DNA from: Actinomadura coerulea
GTDB taxonomy: Bacteria; Actinomycetota; Actinomycetes; Streptosporangiales; Streptosporangiaceae
DNA length: 64,000 nucleotides
Assembly: GCF_014208105.1 (NCBI RefSeq)
Contig: NZ_JACHMQ010000001.1
Location: forward strand, 2,790,001-2,854,000
Reading direction: 5' to 3'
Below the pieces are notes generated by a model, which had not been told where the DNA came from, did not search any database, and saw nothing but the letters and a program-made list of their open reading frames with translations. Both the position numbers and the translations under genes were made by a program. How positions within the stretch are numbered: position 1 is the stretch's first letter; each line of letters opens with the position of its first letter. Shown piece after piece: positions 50,806 to 58,802 of this stretch.

Positions 50806-52432
50806 CGCGACGGACGCGATCGTGATCGGTTCCGGGGTGAACGGCCTGGTCGCGGCGGCCGAGCTCGCGGGTTCCGGCTGGTCGGTGACGCTGGTCGAGG
50901 CGAACAGCCGGCTGGGCGGCTTCATCGCCACGGACGAGCGCACGCTCCCCGGCTACCTCCACGACACGTTCTCCGCCTGGCACCCCCTGTTCGTCTCCGG
51001 TCCCGGCTACGCGCGACTCGGCGAGGAGCTGCACCGCCACGGCCTGACGTACCGCAACACAGACGGCCCGCTCACCGCGAGCGTCGCAGACGACGGGCGC
51101 GTCGTGGTCGCCGACCGCGACCCCGAGGCGACCGCCGCCGGTTTCGCGGACGCCGAGGACCGCCGGCGCTACCTGGCGTCGCTCGGACGGCTCGCGGACA
51201 ACGCCGACCAGATCGGCGCGCTGATGGGATCGGAGATCACCGCCACCGCGCTGCTGCGGAACGCCGGCACGATGGTCCGCCGCCTGGGAAGGGCTGGCGC
51301 GGAGGCCTGGGCGCGTGACCTGGCCACCAGCGGCCGCGCCTGGTGCCGCCGCGAGTTCAACGGTCCGGAGGTCGACCACCTGTGGGCGCCTTGGCTGCTG
51401 CACGCCGGGCTCTCCCCCGACCACGCCTCGGGCGGTTTCATGATCCCGGTCCTGGCGGCGACGATGCACGGATCCGGACTGCCGGTGGTGGAAGGGGGCG
51501 CCGGTCGCTTCGTCGCGGCCTTCGAGTCGCTCCTTCGCGCCCGCGGAGTGGAGATCCTCACCGGCACGACCGTGGAGCGGATAGCGGTCGAAGGCGGGCG
51601 CGCGACCGGCGTCGTGGCCGGTGGCCGGACCCTGCGGGCGGCCCGCGCCATCGTCGCGTCCGTGACTCCGACGGCGCTGTACGGGCGGCTGCTGCCGCCC
51701 GGCTCGGTCAGTGACACGGTGCTGCGCCAGGCGCGCGGCTTCCGGTACGGACGCGGCGAGATGCACATCCATGTCGCTCTGTCGGCACCGCCCAGCTGGC
51801 GCGACGAGCGGCTGGCCCGTGTCCCCCTCCTGCACGTATCCGACGGCTCCGCGAGCACGGGCATCGCCTGCGCCCAGGCCGAGGCCGGACTGCTCCCCGA
51901 CCGGCCGACCGTGGTCGTGGGCCGTCAGGACGTGCTCGATCCGTCCCGCGTGCCCGAGGGCGCCGCCGCCCTGTGGCTCCAGCTCCAGGAAACGCCCTTC
52001 GCGCCGGTCGGCGACGCCGCCGGAGAACTGGACGCGGCGGGCGCCTGGACCCCTGAACTGGCCCGGGGGTATGCCGCGCGTGTGCTCGACCGTGTCGAAC
52101 GGCATGCCCCCGGCCTCCAAGAGAAGGTCCTCGCCATCGACGTGATCACTCCGGCCGACCTCGCGGCGGGCAACCCGAACGCCGAGTTCGGCGATCCCTA
52201 CGGCGGCTCCGCCGAGTTGGACCAGAACTTCTTCTGGCGACCGCTTCCCGGCGCCCGGCGCCACAGCACACCCGTGCGCGGGCTCTGGCACATCGGGGCC
52301 TCGACGCATCCGGGCGCGGGCCTCAACGGCGCGTCGGGGCACCTCGTGGCCGAGGCGCTGACCGCGCCCCGCCCCGCCGGTGCCCGCGTCCGCGCCGCCG
52401 CGCGCCTCGGCCGCCGCCGCACCGCCCGCTGA
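50798..52432 (+). CDS. CrtI/COG1233-type FAD-dependent oxidoreductase 2
   Basis: 544 residues from ATG 50798 after GGAGAGAGGAGAG. N-terminal DAIVIGSGVNGLVAAAELAG, VEANSRLGGFIATDERTLPG; family substrate-domain motif VVEGGAGRFVAAFESLLRAR; C-terminal RGLWHIGASTHPGAGLNGAS. Same family and size class as the enzyme at 37765, but on the other strand of the cluster. NAD(P)/FAD-dependent desaturation, isomerisation or oxidation of a hydrophobic molecule. The Arg-rich C-terminal 25 residues may be unstructured. Confidence 0.84.
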   Translation: MSDATDAIVIGSGVNGLVAAAELAGSGWSVTLVEANSRLGGFIATDERTLPGYLHDTFSAWHPLFVSGPGYARLGEELHRHGLTYRNTDGPLTASVADDGRVVVADRDPEATAAGFADAEDRRRYLASLGRLADNADQIGALMGSEITATALLRNAGTMVRRLGRAGAEAWARDLATSGRAWCRREFNGPEVDHLWAPWLLHAGLSPDHASGGFMIPVLAATMHGSGLPVVEGGAGRFVAAFESLLRARGVEILTGTTVERIAVEGGRATGVVAGGRTLRAARAIVASVTPTALYGRLLPPGSVSDTVLRQARGFRYGRGEMHIHVALSAPPSWRDERLARVPLLHVSDGSASTGIACAQAEAGLLPDRPTVVVGRQDVLDPSRVPEGAAALWLQLQETPFAPVGDAAGELDAAGAWTPELARGYAARVLDRVERHAPGLQEKVLAIDVITPADLAAGNPNAEFGDPYGGSAELDQNFFWRPLPGARRHSTPVRGLWHIGASTHPGAGLNGASGHLVAEALTAPRPAGARVRAAARLGRRRTAR

Positions 52433-52460
52433 CCACCCGACCGACCGCCAGGAGGCGCAA

Positions 52461-53192
52461 ATGAAAGTCGGCTTCGACGCCACTGGCGAGGTACTACTCG
52501 TCACCGGCGGTGCGAGCGGCATCGGCGCCGCGGTCGCGGAGGCCTACGCCGCCGCGGGCGGGACGGCCGTCGTGCTCGACACCGCCGCGCCCTCCCCAGG
52601 CCCGCCGCCCCGCGATCGTGTCGAGCGGCACCGGGTGGACGTGGCAGACCGGGACGCCGTGTTCTCCTGCGTTGCGGACGTGCTCGATCGGCACGGCCGG
52701 ATCGACGGGCTGATCGCCGGTGCGGCGATCCAGCCGCGCAGCGACGTGGTGGCCATGGACCCCGATGAGTGGCGGCGCACCTTGGCCGTCAATCTCGACG
52801 GGGTGGTGTGGGCCTGCCAGGCCGTGCTGCCGACGATGATCGAGCGGCGGTCGGGGTCGATCCTGGTGTTCTCCTCCGGTCTCGCCCACGCCGGCCGAGC
52901 ACAGGCATCGGCGTACGCCGCGAGCAAGGGCGCGCTGATCCCTTTCGCCAGGTCGCTCGCCGCGGAGGTGGCCGAGCACCGGGTGCGGGTCAACATCGTC
53001 CTCCCGGGGGTGATCGACACCCCGCAGTTCCGTCTGGCCAACCCGGAAGGCGGCGAGCGCGAGCACTGGGGGCGGACGACGGGGATCGGCGCACCCGACG
53101 ACGTGGTCGGCCCACTGATGTTCCTGCTGTCCGACGCCGCCACGATGACCGGCTCCCAACTGAGCCGCGACCGTGCCCTCAGTAAGGAGTGA
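52461..53192 (+). CDS. SDR family oxidoreductase
   Basis: 243 residues from ATG 52461 after AGGAGGCGCAA. Motifs VLLVTGGASGIGAAVAEAYA, LIAGAAIQPRSDVVAMDPDE (in place of the usual NNAG), catalytic Ser in LVFSSGLAHAG and Tyr/Lys in AYAASKGALIPFARSLAAEV. NAD(P)-dependent alcohol dehydrogenase of the classical SDR type. Its last bases (TAAGGAGTG) contain the ribosome-binding site of the monooxygenase. Confidence 0.86.
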   Translation: MKVGFDATGEVLLVTGGASGIGAAVAEAYAAAGGTAVVLDTAAPSPGPPPRDRVERHRVDVADRDAVFSCVADVLDRHGRIDGLIAGAAIQPRSDVVAMDPDEWRRTLAVNLDGVVWACQAVLPTMIERRSGSILVFSSGLAHAGRAQASAYAASKGALIPFARSLAAEVAEHRVRVNIVLPGVIDTPQFRLANPEGGEREHWGRTTGIGAPDDVVGPLMFLLSDAATMTGSQLSRDRALSKE

Positions 53193-53196
53193 CGCC

Positions 53197-54834
53197 ATGA
53201 CCGTTCCGCCGGAGGACCTTCCCGTCGCCGTGATCGGGGCTGGGCCGGTCGGCCTCACGACGGCCCTGGGGCTGGCCCACTACGGGGTGCCCGTAGCGGT
53301 CTTCGAGGAAGATGCCGACCTCTCACTGGACACCAAGGCGGGAACGGTGCTCACACGGACACTGGAGGTGCTGCACCGGTACGGGGCGCTTCCCGGGGTG
53401 CTCCGGGCGTCGTTGCGGCTGGAGGAGATCGGCGACATCGACCGCGCGACCAACACGTCGGCGCGCAGCGTGCGGACCGGCACGCTCGTCGACGACACCC
53501 GGTTCCCCTTCGTGGTCAACATTCCTCAGCACGAGCTGGAGCCGGTGCTGAGGACGGCGCTCGACGCACGGTGCCCGGGCGCACTACGGATGAACCACCG
53601 GCTGACCGGGTTCACCCAGAAGAACGACCATGTGGAGCTGCGGCTCGACACCCCGGGCGGTCCGCGCGCCGTCCGGGCCCGATACGTGCTCGCCTGCGAC
53701 GGCGGGCGGTCGCCGGTGCGGGATCTGCTCGGCATCGCCGTCAGCGGGAAGACGCTGGACGAGCGCTACATGCTCGTCGATCTCAAGGTGGACCTCGACG
53801 TGGCGAATCCCCGCGACTATCCCTACCTCGCCTACTTCGGGGATCCGGAGGAGTGGATGATCCTCGTGCGCCAGCCGCACTGCTGGCGGTTCCTGTACCC
53901 CCTCGCGCCGGGCCGGCCCGAACCCACGCGGCGGGAGCTGGCGGACAAATGCCGCAGGTTCATCGGCGACATCTCGGGGCTGGAGGTCATCGGCACCAAC
54001 GTCTACACGGTGCACCAGCGGGTGGCCGAGCGGTGGCGGGTCGGGCGGATGTTCCTCGTGGGCGACGCCGCCCACCTGATCACGCCCATGTGGGCGCTCG
54101 GGCTCAACACGGGCGTGCTCGACGCCTCCAACCTGCCCTGGCGGCTGGCGTGGGTGCTGCGCGGCTGGGCTGGCGAGGAGTTGCTGGACGGATACGAGAG
54201 CGAGCAGGCACCGGTCGCCGTCCAGGGGGCCGGGCAGATGGCCGAGGCCGCACGCACCTACATGGCACGGCGTTCCGACGGCGTCGAGGCGATGGGCGAC
54301 GGCGACTGGGGCAATGCGTTCACCCGCTCTCTCCTCGGCGTCCGCCTGGACGTCGACGGCACCGGCGACTGGTCGATGGTGAAGTCGGGGTCGGCGCCCG
54401 GCGCGGTCCGGGCGGGGGACCGCGCGCCCGACCTCCCGCTCTTCGGCCACGACGGAATGCTCTTCCTGCACGACCTGGTCGCGGACGGCTTCGTCGCGCT
54501 GTACTTCACCGACACGCGCCGCGGGCCGCGCATTCTCGGACCGGAGTCTCCGGGGCTGCGCCGCTTCGCCGTCAGCCGGTGGGACGCGCCGCACGACTCC
54601 GGCCTGCGGCGGCGTGCGCTCTTCGATCCCGGCGGCCGGGTCGAACAGCGGTTCGGTGTACCTCCCGACACCGTCGTGCTCGTCCGGCCGGACGCGCACG
54701 TGGCGGCGATCGCGTCGTTCGCCCCCCACTCCGGGCGCGACGTCGCGGCCGAGCTGTACGCCCGCGCCGTCGGCCGCCCCGTCCCCGTCGCGTCCGAGCA
54801 ATCCGAAAGAGAGGAAGCCCATGTCAGCGGATGA
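53197..54834 (+). CDS. Class A FAD-dependent monooxygenase (MhpA/PgaE-like)
   Basis: 545 residues from ATG 53197 after AAGGAG. GxGxxG motif LPVAVIGAGPVGLTTALGLA; DG motif YVLACDGGRSPVRDLLGIAV; GD motif RMFLVGDAAHLITPMWALGL. C-terminal thioredoxin-like domain (about 400-545: GDRAPDLPLFGHDGMLFLHD, VLVRPDAHVAAIASFAPHSG). NAD(P)H-dependent hydroxylase of phenolic or polyketide-like substrates. The GD region has LITPMWALGLNTGVLDASNL rather than the common PPFGGQGMNTG, a small departure. It precedes two cupins, which suits a hydroxylation then ring-cleavage order. Confidence 0.88.
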   Translation: MTVPPEDLPVAVIGAGPVGLTTALGLAHYGVPVAVFEEDADLSLDTKAGTVLTRTLEVLHRYGALPGVLRASLRLEEIGDIDRATNTSARSVRTGTLVDDTRFPFVVNIPQHELEPVLRTALDARCPGALRMNHRLTGFTQKNDHVELRLDTPGGPRAVRARYVLACDGGRSPVRDLLGIAVSGKTLDERYMLVDLKVDLDVANPRDYPYLAYFGDPEEWMILVRQPHCWRFLYPLAPGRPEPTRRELADKCRRFIGDISGLEVIGTNVYTVHQRVAERWRVGRMFLVGDAAHLITPMWALGLNTGVLDASNLPWRLAWVLRGWAGEELLDGYESEQAPVAVQGAGQMAEAARTYMARRSDGVEAMGDGDWGNAFTRSLLGVRLDVDGTGDWSMVKSGSAPGAVRAGDRAPDLPLFGHDGMLFLHDLVADGFVALYFTDTRRGPRILGPESPGLRRFAVSRWDAPHDSGLRRRALFDPGGRVEQRFGVPPDTVVLVRPDAHVAAIASFAPHSGRDVAAELYARAVGRPVPVASEQSEREEAHVSG

Positions 54835-55213
54835 GATCGCCATCGCTCCGGACGGCTCCGAGGTCACCCTCGGCAAGGTCGGTCAGAGGGTCGTCTTCGA
54901 GAACGCCAGCGTTCGGGTCTGGGACATCGTCCTCGAACCGGGCGAGCAGCAGACGTGGCACCGGCACGGCAACCCTTACCTGGTCATCGCGCTGGCCGCC
55001 GCGGACAACCGGATCGATCCCCTCGACGGCGGCGAGCCGCGTCTGGTGCACGAGCCGTTCGGCGGCGTCGTGTACCGAGAGCCCGGCGAGGTCCACATGC
55101 TGACGAACCGCGGGAACACCCGATACCACAGCAGGCTCGTCGAGCTGAAGACGTCCGGCGAGGACGCGGCAGACGGTTCGCGCGAGGCCGGAGGGGGACC
55201 CGGGCATGGCTGA
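54821..55213 (+). CDS. Cupin-domain protein 1
   Basis: 130 residues from ATG 54821, overlapping the monooxygenase by 14 bp; GAGGAAG upstream. Single cupin barrel: VFENASVRVWDIVLEPGEQQ, TWHRHGNPYLVIALAA (His-x-His motif), and EPGEVHMLTNRGNTRYHSRL. Metal binding is likely through HRH, Glu and His. Could be a small dioxygenase, isomerase or sensor. The Ser/Gly-rich tail overlaps the next cupin by 8 bp, so the two may work as a pair. Confidence 0.83.
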   Translation: MSADEIAIAPDGSEVTLGKVGQRVVFENASVRVWDIVLEPGEQQTWHRHGNPYLVIALAAADNRIDPLDGGEPRLVHEPFGGVVYREPGEVHMLTNRGNTRYHSRLVELKTSGEDAADGSREAGGGPGHG

Positions 55214-55739
55214 GCCGCTGGTCACGCCGCGCCCGCCATGCCCCGCGGGTGTGTCCGAGCACGAATGGGCGGACAACGTTTCCGATCCCGCTGCGTACTC
55301 CGGTGCGGCACCGGACCGGTCCCGCGAACAGCTCGTCACGAACGGCCAAGGGAAGCTCCTCGGCCGATTCCGTGAGGTCCTGCTTCGGACGGACGACCTG
55401 GAGTGGGTGGACAAGACGTTGGCCGGGCTCTCCCAGCGGCTGCTGTGGCGCGACGACGCGACAGGCGCGTCCATCGCTCTCGTCCGGTTCCTGAAGGGTG
55501 CCGGGATCCCGTCCCGCCACTCCCACGCGTCCAACCAGTTCATGTTCTGCCTGAGCGGGCGGTACACGTATTCGCCCACCGGGCTGACGCTGACCCGGGG
55601 CTCGTTCTACTGGAACCCGAAGGGCAGCATGCACGGTCCGACCCTCGCCGAAGAGGACTCGATCCTCCTTGAGACCTACGACGGGCCGCACTATCCGACT
55701 CAACCCGAGTGGTACACCGACCCCGCCGACGCACGGTAG
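55206..55739 (+). CDS. Cupin-domain protein 2
   Basis: 177 residues. Cupin core after an N-terminal helix-rich part (about 1-75): ASIALVRFLKGAGIPSRHSH then ASNQFMFCLSGRYTYSPTGL, and FYWNPKGSMHGPTLAEEDSI. Metal ligands probably HSH, Gln/Glu and the His of MHGP. Resembles acetylacetone/2,4'-dihydroxyacetophenone-type or ChrR-like small cupins; a ring- or C-C-cleaving dioxygenase is possible but unproven. Coupled to cupin 1. Confidence 0.8.
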   Translation: MAEPLVTPRPPCPAGVSEHEWADNVSDPAAYSGAAPDRSREQLVTNGQGKLLGRFREVLLRTDDLEWVDKTLAGLSQRLLWRDDATGASIALVRFLKGAGIPSRHSHASNQFMFCLSGRYTYSPTGLTLTRGSFYWNPKGSMHGPTLAEEDSILLETYDGPHYPTQPEWYTDPADAR

Positions 55740-55800
55740 CCACGGAGACCCGGCCGCCTCCAGCGACCACGTTCGCAACCCACCCGAAAGGCGGGCGTCC

Positions 55801-56217
55801 ATGCCCAAGCAGGAAGTGAGATCCGTCGACCTGGCCGTCCCGAACGGCCATTTCGCCCAAGCCGTGTCAGCGAGTTCCCAAGGGCGACTGGTGTTCGTCT
55901 CCGGGATGACCGCTCGCACCAGATCCGGCACGGTCGAGGGGATCGGAGACATCACCGCGCAGACTCACCAGGTGTGCCGGAACATCATGGCCGCCATGGA
56001 AGCGGCCGGGGGCACGCTCGACGACATCGTGCGCGTCGACGTCTACGTGCGCAACATGGAGGACTTCGAAGCGATCCACGCCGTACGCAGGCAGTACTTC
56101 ACCGGCGTGCCTCCCGCGTCGACGCTGGTCGAGGTCTCGAAGTTCGTGAACAAGGACTACCTGATCGAGATCAACGCTATCGCGGTCCTCCAAGACGGCC
56201 AGGGAGAGGGCACGTGA
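55801..56217 (+). CDS. RidA/YjgF/YER057c family protein
   Basis: 138 residues from ATG 55801 (after GAAAGGCGGGCGTCC). Motifs GRLVFVSGMTARTRSGTVEG, ITAQTHQVCRNIMAAMEAAG, IVRVDVYVRNMEDFEAIHAV, PPASTLVEVSKFVNKDYLIE, INAIAVL. Trimeric Rid fold. The Arg that defines imine deaminase activity (RidA, usually in PxR or AR-x-x-V) is Ser/Thr here (PPASTLVEV), so it belongs to a non-RidA subgroup found in catabolic operons, where members act as deaminases or hydrolases of ring-cleavage products. Stop overlaps the FAH gene by GTGA. Confidence 0.85.
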   Translation: MPKQEVRSVDLAVPNGHFAQAVSASSQGRLVFVSGMTARTRSGTVEGIGDITAQTHQVCRNIMAAMEAAGGTLDDIVRVDVYVRNMEDFEAIHAVRRQYFTGVPPASTLVEVSKFVNKDYLIEINAIAVLQDGQGEGT

Positions 56218-57101
56218 GGCTCGCCGCGGTGCACCACGCCGGCGCGGCCCACATCGGGCTGGTAGCGGCGGACGGTGAGACGATCGCGCTGCTCCCCCCG
56301 GGGCTGGGCACCCTCGACGATGCCGTCCGCGGCGGCCCGCCCGCTCTGGATGCGCTCGCCGCGGCGGCGATGGGCGCCCCGGCGTGCCCCCTGGCCGAGG
56401 TGACGCTCACCGCCCCGCTGCGGCACTTCAACCGCGACATCCTCGCTACGGGCTGGAACTACTGGGACCATTTCGACGAGTCGCTCGGGAAACGCGAAGG
56501 GCAGGACCCGAAGTCGCGGCCGACCCGGCCGACCTTCTTCGGCAAGGGCCCAGGCACCGTGATCGGACCGTACGACGACATCGCCTTCGACCCGGACCTG
56601 TCCATGAAATGGGACTACGAGGCCGAAGTCGCGATCGTGATCGGGAAGGACGGCCGGTCGATCCCCGAGGAGACCGCGCTCGACCACGTCTTCGGCTACT
56701 GCGTGGCCAACGACGTGTCGCAGCGCGACCTGCAACGGGCCCACGGCGGGCAGTGGCTGAAGGGGAAGAGCGTCGACGCGACCATGCCGCTCGGACCATG
56801 GATCACCACCGCTGACGAGATCGCCGACCCCTACGCGCTGCGCGTCCAGTGCGAGGTCAACGGGAAGCTGTTGCAGGACGCCTCGACAGGGCAGGTCGCC
56901 TTCCGCTTCGAACGGCTCATCGCCGAACTCTCCCTGGGCATGACGCTCCGGGCCGGCGACGTCGTACTCACCGGCACGCCGAGCGGGATCGGCAACGCCC
57001 GCGACCCGCAGATCTTCCTCGCCGACGGCGACGTCGTCGTCACCAGGGTCGACCGCCTCGGCGAACTGCGGAACCGGGTCGCGCGCACCGTCCTGACCTG
57101 A
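56214..57101 (+). CDS. Fumarylacetoacetate hydrolase (FAH) family protein
   Basis: 295 residues from a GTG overlapping the Rid stop. FAH/5-carboxymethyl-2-hydroxymuconate isomerase motifs: ILATGWNYWDHFDE, PTFFGKGPGTVIGPYDDIAF, WDYEAEVAIVIGKDGRSIPE (metal Glu pair), FGYCVANDVSQRDLQR (metal Asp), GKSVDATMPLGPWITTADEI, VVLTGTPSGIGNARDPQIFL. Mg-dependent hydrolysis or decarboxylation of a 2,4-diketo or acylpyruvate acid, the usual last step after aromatic ring cleavage. Last gene of the cluster. Confidence 0.89.
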   Translation: MRLAAVHHAGAAHIGLVAADGETIALLPPGLGTLDDAVRGGPPALDALAAAAMGAPACPLAEVTLTAPLRHFNRDILATGWNYWDHFDESLGKREGQDPKSRPTRPTFFGKGPGTVIGPYDDIAFDPDLSMKWDYEAEVAIVIGKDGRSIPEETALDHVFGYCVANDVSQRDLQRAHGGQWLKGKSVDATMPLGPWITTADEIADPYALRVQCEVNGKLLQDASTGQVAFRFERLIAELSLGMTLRAGDVVLTGTPSGIGNARDPQIFLADGDVVVTRVDRLGELRNRVARTVLT

Positions 57102-57518
57102 AGTTCCATGCCGGTTCGAACCGCCGGGAAACCGAGTTCGGCCTCGACGAGGCGGACCCGCCTTGAGCGCGTCCGCTTCGCCTCGTCCGGTTCCCGTCCG
57201 CCTCCGGCGTCTTCCATACGACTTAGATGCGCCCGCCTGCGGGACTGACGCCGACCCGATAGCCGGCCGACACGCAGGCGGCGTCGAAGTCAGCCGTCCG
57301 GCTCTTCGCGCGGTCCCAAGGCGGCCAGTGCGACTTCCGCCGCCGAACTCGGCCGACCAGGACAACGCGGTCGCAATGATGGACTGTCTGTGTGAGCGCT
57401 TCGGGAATCTGCGAAGCGTATGAATTGGCTCCCCGGCTGGCTCCCGAGACTACGAAGCGGTCATCGGGACACACGAGATCGCGCCGTGGACAACGCTCTG
57501 ACCTGCGGAAACTTGGGG
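57102..57518. other. Intergenic region before tRNA-Val, no gene
   Basis: 417 bp. Contains the hairpin at 57141-57187 after the FAH gene and repeated GGGAGCCA on the minus strand near 57427-57445. Open frames are low-complexity, or read into the tRNA, giving the false VHTEEATGSNPVSPT peptide. Confidence 0.5.
57146..57187. terminator. Hairpin downstream of the FAH gene
   Basis: GACGAGGC pairs with GCCTCGTC, continued by GGAC and GTCC inside; GCCTCG-A-CGAGGC overlaps on the left. It lies 45 bp after the stop codon; no T-run, as is usual in high-GC actinobacteria. Confidence 0.5.
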
Positions 57519-57590
57519 TGGGCGATACTGGGTTCGAACCAGTGGCCTCTTCGGTGTGAACGAAGCGCTCTCCCACTGAGCTAATCGCCC
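57519..57590 (-). tRNA. tRNA-Val (anticodon CAC)
   Basis: Minus strand. Acceptor strands GGGCGAT and ATCGCCC with discriminator A; D-arm AGCTCAGTGGGAGAGC; anticodon stem CTTCG and CGAAG enclosing TTCACAC, hence anticodon CAC reading GTG; T-arm CACTGGTTCGAACCCAGT. CCA is not encoded. A common integration target class; the intergenic DNA on its 3' side shows no intact element. Confidence 0.93.
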
Positions 57591-57675
57591 CTGCGGAACG
57601 CGTGTTCCGACGTCGGAAACTCTAGCGCATCTCCGGGGGTGGTCGCGCGCCGGTTTCCGGGGGTGGGGCTGGGGT

Positions 57676-58101
57676 TCAGGTCCAGAAGGTGGGGTCTTCT
57701 ATGTTCCAGGGGAGGGTCGTGCCGTAGACGGCCAGGTAGGCGGTCAGGGCGGCGGCCAGGGCGGCGGCGGTCAGGACGCCGAGGATGGTGTTGCGGCGGC
57801 GGGCGCGGGGGTCCAGGGCCTTTTCCTTGGCTCGGTCGGCGGCGGTCCGGGCTCGGTGGAGGGCGCGCTGGGCCCAGGCGAACTCGGTGGCGAGGATGGC
57901 GAGGCCGATGACGATGCCGAGGAGGCCGGGGCCGGGGGTCACCATCATGATCAGACCCGTGGCGAGGACGGCGGCGCCGGTGAGGAAGACGCCGGCGCGC
58001 CAGGCGGTGTTGAGGAGCGGGTTGCGCCGGATCCGGGCGCGGAAGCGGTGGGAGAGGCGCGGTTCCGGCGACGGGGCGTCCTTTTCATGATTTATTGCCA
58101 C
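57676..58101 (-). CDS. PGPGW-family transmembrane protein (TIGR02611-like)
   Basis: 141 residues. Membrane helices at about 33-55 (AGVFLTGAAVLATGLIMMV) and 57-75 (GLLGIVIGLAILATEFAWAQ) flank VTPGPG, the motif of the PGPGW family; a basic region (RALHRARTAADRAKEKALDP) and a third helix (ILGVLTAAALAAALTAYLAV) follow. Function unknown; it is a conserved actinobacterial membrane protein, often next to ssgB-like genes. Divergent from ssgB. Confidence 0.85.
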   Translation of the reverse strand: MAINHEKDAPSPEPRLSHRFRARIRRNPLLNTAWRAGVFLTGAAVLATGLIMMVTPGPGLLGIVIGLAILATEFAWAQRALHRARTAADRAKEKALDPRARRRNTILGVLTAAALAAALTAYLAVYGTTLPWNIEDPTFWT

Positions 58102-58209
58102 GGTTTTACTCTAAGGCAGCGGATGGGCCAGCGGGGGCCCGTGGGGGCGTGCGGATCGGGGCGCGGGGCAGGCGGGGCGGGACGAAGGAAAGTTGCGAAT
58201 GATCCGCTT

Positions 58210-58238
58210 TTGCCCAGGTCAGACGCAGGTTTTGCTAT
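58210..58238 (+). promoter_or_regulatory. Probable ssgB promoter
   Basis: TTGCCC, 17-bp spacer, TGCTAT: spacing and hexamers fit a sigma-70-type (HrdB-like) promoter, about 150 bp before the start codon. Confidence 0.45.
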
Positions 58239-58388
58239 GGTGGGATGGATCACAAACGCCGGGGGCGCCGGAATGTTCGGCCGAGTTCAGGCAGTTAGGC
58301 GTCATAGATCGCGGGGATGTCGGTGGGAAGGAGTACCGCCACCGAGGCACCCCGTGAGCCAGCGGGACCGACGTAAGAGGGAATGGCC

Positions 58389-58802
58389 ATGAACAGCAGT
58401 ACCACCGTCTCAGCAGAGCTGGGCCTTCGTCTCGTCGTCCCCGACCGCACGACCGTCCCTCTGCTGGCCGGGCTGGAGTACGCGGCCGACGACCCGTACG
58501 CGATCCGGATGGCCTTCTACGTGGGCGACGACGAGCCGGTCGAGTGGATCTTCGCTCGGGAGCTGCTCACCGTCGGCATCGTGCGCAAGGTCGGGGCCGG
58601 GGACGTCGAGGTCTGGCCCGGCGAGGACGACGGCACGCTCAACATCGCGCTGTCCTCCCCGTTCGGGGACGCGCTGTTCGAGGTGCCGCTCTCCCCTCTC
58701 GCCGACTTCCTCCACCGGACGTACCAGGCGGTGCCCGCCGGCCAGGAGAGTGAGTTCATCGACATCGACGCCGAGCTGGAGAACCTGCTCTGGCCGTCCT
58801 AG
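58389..58802 (+). CDS. ssgB: SsgB-type sporulation/cell-division protein
   Basis: 137 residues. I place the start at ATG 58389 because AAGAGGG lies 7-8 bases before it; the ATG at 58383 sits too close. SsgA-like protein: [93 protein letters not shown]. SsgB recruits FtsZ to division sites during sporulation-specific septation. As the orthologue kept outside streptomycetes, it indicates a morphologically complex actinomycete. The stop overlaps sthA's stop tail to tail by 4 bp. Confidence 0.88.
   Translation: MNSSTTVSAELGLRLVVPDRTTVPLLAGLEYAADDPYAIRMAFYVGDDEPVEWIFARELLTVGIVRKVGAGDVEVWPGEDDGTLNIALSSPFGDALFEVPLSPLADFLHRTYQAVPAGQESEFIDIDAELENLLWPS

Noticed and set aside
37765..57101. Secondary-metabolite biosynthetic cluster (P450, CrtI-like, monooxygenase)
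   Set aside because: There is no polyketide, peptide or terpene synthase or scaffold enzyme; importer, FAH, Rid and dehydrogenases fit catabolism better.
57223..57576. A 117-codon minus-strand frame with VHTEEATGSNPVSPT
   Set aside because: The N-terminus is the tRNA-Val read as protein, a well-known false gene pattern.
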